Origin: HKST-UBA178 sp965223815
GTDB taxonomy: Bacteria > Pseudomonadota > Gammaproteobacteria > Chromatiales > Chromatiaceae
Assembly: GCA_965223815.1 (NCBI GenBank)
Contig: OZ245019.1
Coordinates: forward strand, 2,108,001-2,172,000
Reading direction: 5' to 3'
DNA length: 64,000 nucleotides
Below the pieces are notes generated by a model that was not told the DNA's origin, searched no databases, and saw nothing but the letters and a program-made list of their open reading frames with translations. The position numbers and the translations under genes were made by a program. Shown here one piece after another: positions 35,401 to 40,222 of the stretch (positions are counted from its first letter, which is position 1; every line of letters starts with the position of its first letter).

Positions 35401-36909
35401 GTTGCCAGTATCGATGCGGAGAGCGGCGCCTGGAGCTTTACCCCTGCCGATCCCAATTGGTTCGGGAGCGATCAGTTTACCGTCACCGTCACCGACGATG
35501 AGGGCGGCACCACCGATCAGGTGGTGAGTATTACGCTCGCCAACGTGGAAGACGAAGCGGTCATCAGCGGCGACATCGCTTTCAACGGCAACGAAGGCGA
35601 TCTCGTCTCCGGGGATCTGGATGCCACCGACGTGGACGGCCTGACCGACAGCAGCTATTTCACCATCAAGACCCAGGCAGGCAATGGTGTTGCCAGTATC
35701 GATGCGGAGAGCGGTGCCTGGAGTTTTATTCCTGCCGATCCCGACTGGTTCGGGAGCGATCAGTTTACCGTCACCGTCACCGACGATGAGGGCGGCACCA
35801 CCGATCAGATTATTTCTGTCACCCTGGCAAACGTGAATGACCCAGCAGTCATCAGCGGCGACAGTACGGTCGTGCTTGTCGAAGACATGGATCCCGACCG
35901 GGATTCCCTATTGGAAGGCGGTGGAATACTGCAGGTATTTGATCCAGATAGGGGCGAGTCCAGTTTTAAGGCGGTCACGGTCAGCGGGTCATATGGTGTT
36001 CTGGTCATAGATTCCGAAGGAAGCTGGTTCTACGCAGCGAATAACAATCAGTCTGTCATACAACAACTTGATGCGGGCGAGATCATCACAGAGAGCATTA
36101 CTCTTAGGACAGTGGATGGCACACCTCAAGAAATTACAGTCACTATCAAAGGTGTAAAAGATGTGCCAGAGACAAGTGAAAAGCTTGCCGGGCCGGATAC
36201 AGATCCCGAAATCGGCCAATACAACAATCGAGAGGAGGGGGAGACTGCAGTTGATCTCGAGTTGGAAATTGCAGTACAGGCAGAAATTACAGAAGAGATA
36301 GAGACGGCAGAGTCCAAAAACCATTCTCATACCCCAACACAGGGATTGGAAACTGCTGACATTCCCAGTTTCAGGCACGCTTTGCAGCCTATGGATGGCG
36401 CCCTGATCGCCAGCGTGATTTCAGATTCGCCCACCGGTATCGACCACTCGGCGTATCGGGATATGGAGCACACCCAAGTTCCACCCAAGTCGATTGATTT
36501 GAGAAATCTGAGCATTACATCCCTCAGTTCTTTGGAGAAAGCTGAGTTAACTACCGTGTCGGTAATGGAAAACGACTTGTTTATGAGGGATCTGGATAAG
36601 ATGAATCGAGATTTGGAGCAGGCACTTGACAAAGAGAGGACAGACTACAGATTGGGAACCGAAACGGTGGCTGGACTGGTTATGAGCCTGTCTGCCGGAT
36701 TTGTCAGCTGGGTGCTCAGGGGCGGATCACTTCTTGCGGGATTCATGTCCATGCTGCCTCTTTGGAAGCAAATAGACCCATTGCCCATTCTCGGTGCGAG
36801 TGTTGTGAAGGCGCAAAAGCATAGAGTTAAACAGGAACAAGAGCCGCACGATCAAAACCAGATCGAAGAGATATTCCAGTCTGAGGATACTGTGGACCGG
36901 GAACGCTAA
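23449..36909 (+). CDS. Giant LEPR-XLL/DUF4347 repeat adhesin (4486 residues)
   Basis: Starts with GTG (AAGGAAGAG upstream). In order: LEPR-XLL motif LEPRVLFSAD at 22-31 after a basic N-terminus; DUF4347 (about 95-267); LamG (about 270-468); three diverged repeats of about 160 residues with TEGDG/YENT motifs (about 480-958); WVSNGQDGSGYGIYGQR-type repeats (about 966-1331); a cadherin-like domain (about 1338-1428); a divergent copy of the later repeat (about 1430-1524); a cadherin-like domain with a second LamG inserted before its last strand (about 1528-1825); 24 near-identical 96-residue repeats (1826-4129); a VCBS-like domain (to about 4238); a charged region; and a C-terminal hydrophobic stretch (about 4403-4449, SAGFVSWVLRGGSLLAG). 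No RTX nonapeptides and no ordinary signal peptide are seen. Very acidic; cadherin-like repeats normally bind calcium. Probably exported and held at the surface by its neighbours. Confidence 0.9.
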   Translation: MKNRDKRNSKGKNHSITVVEALEPRVLFSADVFGGAVDTVSDDPLATLLENTAQSAIQQSVATAASAANDDQLLQPGEQEVEAGFISTAEFLPRELILVDANTPDYQQLVDDIYGQGGDNRQLEIVVLDPNRDGIAQISEILEGQSKLDSVHLIAHASEGSISLGSSTLDFETLRLNAGEIGAWGNAFTEEGDFLIYGCNLAATGEGQALVDALANITGTDVAASDDLTGHASLGGDWDMEYRVGEVTTRIALSDAIQSTWSGTLDITSNLVGHYAFEEGSGTTATDSSATGNDGSLLDVPIYSTGVVGDHALDFYGDFDRVEAPDVAATDFGSGDFTVSFWFNSAQSGYRGELVADLVGNGDGYVFWTMGNGDLYLDIFSGPSETYLTATNVFDGNWHHVSGVRSGDTFSLYVDDALVDSTTQNSIGSVSNNTSLYIGAVDATGGDYDGLIDDVRLYDRALASSDITELYSLADDDPIISNLDNDVLNYTEGDGAAVIEQGGDALVSDPDSSDFAGGDLIVEIDGGGVPAEDVLSVRNQGISAGQIGLSGSDVTYEGVVIGTLAGGTAGAPLEIVFNGNATPSVVTALLLNITYENTGVDNPTAGTRSVTIDITDGDGGMSGTQNVSINVTAVNDQAVADLNGADGGGIDFATTFTEGVGAVNITDSDAILSDPDHTTYQDLGINLDGGFVDGSAEKVTIAGYTFSYGVFDNTIRTVGGTNFEIDFDGTGFTIAEELGGYMPEADLQLLLRGITYENTSDNPTAGDRTIDVTVQDAGGQIGVTSISTITVVAANDEPTITNLGGDALAYTEGDGAVVIEQSSNAAVNDVDSSDFDMGTLTVSFVAGSDSAEDVLAIRDQGAGPTNITISGNTVSYDGTQIGTFTGGSGGTDLVITLDADADATAVSALVQNITYENTDSDSPSEGARTVRFVLTDGDGGSSANYDTTVTVTGDNDAPTDIVIDAEATSEQVVNTYTTSDQIDPAVAAFDDGGYIVVWVSNGQDGSGYGIYGQRYYADGSTNGGELLVTSELSDSETNPSVTTFSDGGFVVAWQDQTSGVMAWAEARVFNADGSAATAEFQVSPGVDGDNEGYQPAVLALSDTEFVVVWANETGGTTYEVVGQIYDRTGSTVGSQFSVGSLLGSGGLFGAQTEITKLDDGGFAVAWRTNDGTLSTATRVLNADGTVRSAVINPGGDNIADISSLSNGGFVVTYDDAGALNATIYDSNGALVVAEFQVNTTSSTARYESTVTRSDDGFVVVWESSSGDGSGSAILAQRFDLSGNKIGSEVVVNETFSGSQKKPEIIETTSGQLIIVWESENVDGDLTGIASRAIATGTASVAESAPNGTRVADVIGVFDPDSGDTHTYSLINSAGGAFSIDTNTGVITVADTTQIDFESASTMDITVRATDTGGLTYDEVLTIQIIDDDDPAVITGDTNYVGNEGDAVAGDLNATDEDGLTDGTYFTISAQSTHGIASIDAETGAWSFTPSDPDWFGTDQFKVTVTDDQGGTTDQIISITVNASGDDLMVAVNDSYSTDQETPLVLDPTANDTDVQGDTISVVEFNQPANGTVEDNGDGTLTYTPNASYTGADGFDYIAIDKGSGLQHHWGLDGDAVDAIGSADGTLTGTSTVEGDFGNGLSFNESSDYVLLPDVIYNSEFTVSFEFKIDDNDGSLFQYLYSHGDVNAVNSINIFLNEASHGTDPNVMRTVVRDGDDTLDNAALQFDISSIVGDGQWHTYTVTVGAEGIQVFLDGVLQTSDATRGTGGVDPSGNLYLGARQDLDAGRWYGGVLDSVQIYDNALDASQVSDLAAKSNVGTVNLMINVDDPAVISGDTSYVGNEGDLVSGDLDATDVDGLTDLTYFTIKTQAGNGVASIDPESGAWSFTPADPNWFGSDQFTVTVTDDEGGTTDQVVSITLANVEDEAVISGDIAFNGNEGDLVSGDLDATDVDGLTDSSYFTIKTQAGNGVASIDAESGAWSFTPADPDWFGTDQFTVTVTDDEGGTTDQIISVTLANVEDEAVISGDTSYVGNEGDLVSGDLDATDVDGLTDSSYFTIKTQAGNGVASIDAESGAWSFTPADPDWFGTDQFTVTVTDDEGGTTDQIISVTLANVEDEAVISGDIAFNGNEGDLVSGDLDATDVDGLTDSSYFTIKTQAGNGVASIDPESGAWSFTPADPNWFGSDQFTVTVTDDEGGTTDQVVSITLANVEDEAVISGDIAFNGNEGDLVSGDLDATDVDGLTDSSYFTIKTQAGNGVASIDPESGAWSFTPADPNWFGSDQFTVTVTDDEGGTTDQVVSITLANVEDEAVISGDIAFNGNEGDLVSGDLDATDVDGLTDSSYFTIKTQAGNGVASIDAESGAWSFTPADPDWFGTDQFTVTVTDDEGGTTDQIISVTLANVEDEAVISGDTSYVGNEGDLVSGDLDATDVDGLTDSSYFTIKTQAGNGVASIDAESGAWSFTPADPDWFGTDQFTVTVTDDEGGTTDQIISVTLANVEDEAVISGDIAFNGNEGDLVSGDLDATDVDGLTDSSYFTIKTQAGNGVASIDPESGAWSFTPADPNWFGSDQFTVTVTDDEGGTTDQVVSITLANVEDEAVISGDIAFNGNEGDLVSGDLDATDVDGLTDSSYFTIKTQAGNGVASIDPESGAWSFTPADPNWFGSDQFTVTVTDDEGGTTDQVVSITLANVEDEAVISGDTSYVGNEGDLVSGDLDATDVDGLTDSTYFTIKTQAGNGVASIDAESGAWSFTPADPDWFGTDQFTVTVTDDEGGTTDQIISVTLANVEDEAVISGDIAFNGNEGDLVSGDLDATDVDGLTDGTYFTISAQSTHGVASIDPESGAWSFTPADPDWFGTDQFTVTVTDDEGGTTDQVVSITLANVEDEAVISGDIAFNGNEGDLVSGDLDATDVDGLTDGTYFTISAQSTHGVASIDPESGAWSFTPADPDWFGTDQFTVTVTDDEGGTTDQIISVTLANVEDEAVISGDIAFNGNEGDLVSGDLDATDVDGLTDSSYFTIKTQAGNGVASIDPESGAWSFTPADPDWFGTDQFTVTVTDDEGGTTDQIISVTLANVEDEAVISGDTSYVGNEGDLVSGDLNATDVDGLTDSTYFTIKTQAGNGVASIDPESGAWSFTPADPNWFGSDQFTVTVTDDEGGTTDQIISVTLANVEDEAVISGDIAFNGNEGDLVSGDLDATDVDGLTDSSYFTIKTQAGNGVASIDPESGAWSFTPADPNWFGSDQFTVTVTDDEGGTTDQVVSITLANVEDEAVISGDTSYVGNEGDLVSGDLNATDVDGLTDSTYFTIKTQAGNGVASIDPESGAWSFTPADPNWFGSDQFTVTVTDDEGGTTDQIISVTLANVEDEAVISGDIAFNGNEGDLVSGDLDATDVDGLTDSSYFTIKTQAGNGVASIDPESGAWSFTPADPNWFGSDQFTVTVTDDEGGTTDQVVSITLANVEDEAVISGDTSYVGNEGDLVSGDLDATDVDGLTDSSYFTIKTQAGNGVASIDAESGAWSFTPADPDWFGTDQFTVTVTDDEGGTTDQIISVTLANVEDEAVISGDIAFNGNEGDLVSGDLDATDVDGLTDGTYFTISAQSTHGVASIDPESGAWSFTPADPDWFGTDQFTVTVTDDEGGTTDQVVSITLANVEDEAVISGDIAFNGNEGDLVSGDLDATDVDGLTDGTYFTISAQSTHGVASIDPESGAWSFTPADPDWFGTDQFTVTVTDDEGGTTDQIISVTLANVEDEAVISGDIAFNGNEGDLVSGDLDATDVDGLTDSSYFTIKTQAGNGVASIDPESGAWSFTPADPNWFGSDQFTVTVTDDEGGTTDQVVSITLANVEDEAVISGDTSYVGNEGDLVSGDLDATDVDGLTDSSYFTIKTQAGNGVASIDAESGAWSFTPADPDWFGTDQFTVTVTDDEGGTTDQIISVTLANVEDEAVISGDIAFNGNEGDLVSGDLDATDVDGLTDSSYFTIKTQAGNGVASIDAESGAWSFTPADPNWFGSDQFTVTVTDDEGGTTDQVVSITLANVEDEAVISGDIAFNGNEGDLVSGDLDATDVDGLTDSSYFTIKTQAGNGVASIDAESGAWSFIPADPDWFGSDQFTVTVTDDEGGTTDQIISVTLANVNDPAVISGDSTVVLVEDMDPDRDSLLEGGGILQVFDPDRGESSFKAVTVSGSYGVLVIDSEGSWFYAANNNQSVIQQLDAGEIITESITLRTVDGTPQEITVTIKGVKDVPETSEKLAGPDTDPEIGQYNNREEGETAVDLELEIAVQAEITEEIETAESKNHSHTPTQGLETADIPSFRHALQPMDGALIASVISDSPTGIDHSAYRDMEHTQVPPKSIDLRNLSITSLSSLEKAELTTVSVMENDLFMRDLDKMNRDLEQALDKERTDYRLGTETVAGLVMSLSAGFVSWVLRGGSLLAGFMSMLPLWKQIDPLPILGASVVKAQKHRVKQEQEPHDQNQIEEIFQSEDTVDRER
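28924..35835 (+). repeat. 24 tandem 288-bp repeats inside the giant adhesin gene
   Basis: The spacing between equivalent codons at 28939 and 35851 is 6912 bp, exactly 24 x 288, with every unit in phase. Each unit encodes a cadherin-like domain ending NVEDEAVISGD. Units differ only at fixed sites: TSYVGN or IAFNGN, IKTQAGN or ISAQSTH, DPES or DAES, PNWFGS or PDWFGT, QVVSIT or QIISVT. A diverged relative lies at about 27736-28020. Recent expansion is clear, and copy number may vary between isolates. Confidence 0.97.
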
Positions 36910-39900
36910 TGGTGATACGAAACTTCATTAGTTCTCCCCTTGTTAGGATCAGTCTGGGCCTGGTTCTGTTAACAACCACAATTCTACTGGCTACAGAGCT
37001 ACTTGGATTAATCCCAGACACGAGAAGTGCGGAACTCAAATCTAGGAAAGTTATTGCTGAATCCCTAGCAGTGCAGATATCCACTGCTCTGGCACGCAAT
37101 GACCTTCATGGGATAGGTGAACTACTCCGGACTTTAGTTGGGAGGAATCAGAGTGTATTGTCTGCGGGCGTACGCGGTAGTTCCAGTGAGCTGATAGCCC
37201 AGTTTGGGCAACATGAAGAGAATTGGACTCTTGAGTCCGAGCAGAGTTCTACAGCTACTCAGGTTCAGGTGTCGCTCTTTGACGATCAAGATCGCTGGGG
37301 AAGTGTGGAACTCCGCTTCGTCCCTTTGCCTGAAAGTGGGAATCCCCTCTCCCTTAGCGGATCGTTTATAAAAGTAATATTGATCACTGCTTTGGGTGGC
37401 TTCCTGGCTTATCTGTTATTCCTGAAGAGGTCCCTGCGGGAGTTGAACCCAGATGCGGTAATCCCCGAACGGGTCCGTACTGCACTGGACACCTTGGCTG
37501 AAGGATTGCTCATCGTTGATAAAAAAGGCTTTATCGTATTTTCGAATCAAGCCTTTACACTCAAGGTGGGAATGAAGGCCAAAGATTTGATTGGCAATCA
37601 ATGTGCAGATTTCAACTGGGAGTTCCCGGATTTGGATTCAACGGAGTATGAGTTGCCGTGGATTACGACACTAAAGAGCGGTCAGTCACAAAGTGGCGCT
37701 ACGATCAAGTTGAAGACGGCGCTCAGTGAGACTTATACCTTTACTGTCAATACATCACCCATCGCCGCCACTAGTGGAAATATTAGAGGCGCGCTCGTAA
37801 CTTTCGATGATATCACCGAAATTGAAGCGAAAAACAACGAGCTCGAACGAATGCTGGACAAGCTGGAGAGCAGTAAACGCGAAATATCCCGCCAGAATCA
37901 GGAATTACAGGTGTTGGCGACCCGAGATCCATTGACGGGGGTTCTAAATAGACGATCATTGTTCCAGGGGCTGGATACCCTATTCGCGGATGCCAGGGAG
38001 GAGGATCGGTTACTCAGTTGCCTTATGGTCGATATCGATCACTTTAAGTCGGTAAACGATCAGTTCGGTCATGCAGTCGGAGACAAAGTGATCAAACTGT
38101 TGGCAATGATACTCACCGAATATTCGCGGCCAAACGATCTGGTGGGGCGTTATGGAGGAGAGGAGTTTTGTGTAATCTTTCCGGGCGCCGACGGTGGTAT
38201 CGGTATTGAGATAGCCGAGCGTATGCGTATCGCCGTACAGGAGAGCTCCGGTGCTAAGTTTACCAGCGCTTTGCAAATCACCTCCAGTTTCGGTGTTTCC
38301 GTTCTATCCGAGGATATTGGTACTTCAGGAGAGCTTATAGATCGCGCGGACAAAGCGCTCTATGCCGCAAAGGAGGGCGGTCGCAACCGGGTTGTTCTCT
38401 GGACTGAAGGGCTTGAGGAGGAAAAGCCGGCAAGCTCCCAAGAGCAGAAACCGGAACTTCAGTCCACGCACACAGAAGAAAACAGACCTGAACAAGACTA
38501 TGCGCCAATCAGCAACCAGTCAGGACAAAAACTAGGGGAAGAAACCCGACTCATGGATTTGGAAGACAGACATCTTTCATCCAAGTGCAGCATTTCCATG
38601 AGCTTAGAGGATATCGCTATTGGAAGTGGCTTAGCTGTGAATGGAAGCAAGCAGGGAGCGGAAAACATACCCAACGGCGTCCTGCTCTTCGATCGAATCG
38701 AACAGGCCACCAGGCGGTGCTTACGTTACGGAACAAAAATTGCCCTGCTGGTTCTCAGTTTGGATTCGTTTCAGCGAGTGGTCGACACACTGGGTTCGAG
38801 CGTCGGTGAAAAGAGTGCCAAGGTTGCCCTTGCTCGTATCAAACAGGTTTTACGTTCTACCGATACAGCGACACTAGCCGATCAGGAAGAACTACTATTT
38901 ACCATCACCCGAATCGAAAGAAACGAGATAGTGGTACTACTCACGGATATAAAGCAGGAGAGAATTGTAACTGGAATTTTGCGACGACTGATATCAACTT
39001 TCGGAGAACCCGCTGAGATCGAGGGGGAGGACATCAATCTGACGGTTACTATGGGGGTGAGCATCTACCCCAATGATGGTGTAGATCCGCAGTCGTTGCT
39101 CAGAAATGCAGGCATTGCGATGCGTAAAGCTAAGGAGGAGCAGGGTAGAAACAGGTTCAAGTTTTATGGTGATGATATACAGTCACAGGCTAGAAAGCAG
39201 ATAAAGCTGGAGGTGGAATTACATCGTTCCATTGAACGGGATGAGTTGATTGTTTTCTATCAACCCAAGGTGGATCTGCATACCGGCAATATATTGGGAA
39301 TGGAGGCACTGGTCCGCTGGCAGCATCCCCAGCTGGGACTTGTGCCACCCAATGAGTTTATACCCTTGGCTGAACAAACCGGCTATATCGAAAACATTGG
39401 TCGCTGGGTAGTGGAGGTCGCATGTCGTCAAGTTCTTTCCTGGCGGGATGAGGGATATAAGGAGATCAATGTAGCGGTAAATCTCTCTCCTGTTGAATTC
39501 AGGAATCCCCAGCTTGCGGAACAAATCATCCAGCAGATATCTGATATTGGCGTGTCCCCCGGTGCACTTGAGCTGGAGATTACCGAGACAGTCGTTATCC
39601 AAAGTATGGAAACAGCGGTGACTACGTTAGATAAATTGAGTAACGCCGGTTTGAGTATTACTCTGGATGATTTCGGCACCGGTTACTCATCCCTAAGTTA
39701 CCTGAAGCGTTTTCCATTGCAGAAGATAAAGATAGATCGCTCGTTTATCTCCGACTTTATGTCGGGCTCCAACGATGCCGCCATTGTGAGCGCGATTATT
39801 GCCATGAGCCACAGTTTGGGGCTGCGTGTTGTCGCCGAAGGGGTGGAAACCGACGAACAACTGCGTTTTCTGCAGGATTTGCATTGTGATGAGATGCAGG

Positions 39901-40109
39901 GTTACTTTGTGAGTCGTCCGGTACCAAGGAAAGAGGCAGGTGATTTACTTGCGAGATCATCGAGCATTCGCCGTATGATTCTTGAATACGGCATAAACTT
40001 TGCGGAGCTAATGAAGTTTCAAGGATCGAGCCTGGCTACGGAGATGGCGGGGATAATTAGTGAGTTCCCCAAGAAAGATGGCGGCCGGAAATCCGACGAA
40101 TGTGCATAA
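36909..40109 (+). CDS. Membrane PAS-GGDEF-EAL c-di-GMP enzyme
   Basis: 1066 residues; its ATG overlaps the adhesin stop (TAATG), so the two are translationally coupled. Membrane segments at about 12-32 and 149-170 enclose a periplasmic sensor region. Then come a PAS domain (about 190-310), a coiled-coil linker, and a GGDEF domain with intact GGEEF (416-420) and inhibitory site RPND (407-410). A second, degenerate GGDEF (about 585-740, RNEIV in place of the motif) precedes an EAL domain with E799-A800-L801, TETVVIQ and DDFGTGYSSLSYL, which looks catalytically complete. It could both make and break c-di-GMP. The layout recalls LapD-type control of LapA adhesins but has PAS instead of HAMP. Confidence 0.93.
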   Translation: MVIRNFISSPLVRISLGLVLLTTTILLATELLGLIPDTRSAELKSRKVIAESLAVQISTALARNDLHGIGELLRTLVGRNQSVLSAGVRGSSSELIAQFGQHEENWTLESEQSSTATQVQVSLFDDQDRWGSVELRFVPLPESGNPLSLSGSFIKVILITALGGFLAYLLFLKRSLRELNPDAVIPERVRTALDTLAEGLLIVDKKGFIVFSNQAFTLKVGMKAKDLIGNQCADFNWEFPDLDSTEYELPWITTLKSGQSQSGATIKLKTALSETYTFTVNTSPIAATSGNIRGALVTFDDITEIEAKNNELERMLDKLESSKREISRQNQELQVLATRDPLTGVLNRRSLFQGLDTLFADAREEDRLLSCLMVDIDHFKSVNDQFGHAVGDKVIKLLAMILTEYSRPNDLVGRYGGEEFCVIFPGADGGIGIEIAERMRIAVQESSGAKFTSALQITSSFGVSVLSEDIGTSGELIDRADKALYAAKEGGRNRVVLWTEGLEEEKPASSQEQKPELQSTHTEENRPEQDYAPISNQSGQKLGEETRLMDLEDRHLSSKCSISMSLEDIAIGSGLAVNGSKQGAENIPNGVLLFDRIEQATRRCLRYGTKIALLVLSLDSFQRVVDTLGSSVGEKSAKVALARIKQVLRSTDTATLADQEELLFTITRIERNEIVVLLTDIKQERIVTGILRRLISTFGEPAEIEGEDINLTVTMGVSIYPNDGVDPQSLLRNAGIAMRKAKEEQGRNRFKFYGDDIQSQARKQIKLEVELHRSIERDELIVFYQPKVDLHTGNILGMEALVRWQHPQLGLVPPNEFIPLAEQTGYIENIGRWVVEVACRQVLSWRDEGYKEINVAVNLSPVEFRNPQLAEQIIQQISDIGVSPGALELEITETVVIQSMETAVTTLDKLSNAGLSITLDDFGTGYSSLSYLKRFPLQKIKIDRSFISDFMSGSNDAAIVSAIIAMSHSLGLRVVAEGVETDEQLRFLQDLHCDEMQGYFVSRPVPRKEAGDLLARSSSIRRMILEYGINFAELMKFQGSSLATEMAGIISEFPKKDGGRKSDECA

Positions 40110-40119
40110 CCTCATTCGA

Positions 40120-40140
40120 GCCACCCTGTTTTCGGGCGGC
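40120..40140. terminator. Weak hairpin between convergent EAL and tamB genes
   Basis: GCCACCC-TGTTTTC-GGGCGGC forms a 7-bp stem with one mismatch, 11 bp after the EAL gene stop. There is no clear T-tract, so terminator function is tentative. Confidence 0.3.
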
Positions 40141-40222
40141 ATTCTAGTTCCCTGGTCCCATTTAGAGGCGACTAGATTTTGCTATCTGATACCTGCTGCC
40201 CTGTACTATCGAGGCGGTTCCT

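Noticed and set aside
28924..35835. CRISPR array or satellite DNA
   Set aside because: The unit is 288 bp without spacers, is in phase with one reading frame and encodes a cadherin-like domain.
23449..36909. RTX-type (type I secreted) adhesin
   Set aside because: No GGxGxD nonapeptide repeats and no matching C-terminal signal were found, and the locus lacks an ABC exporter ATPase.
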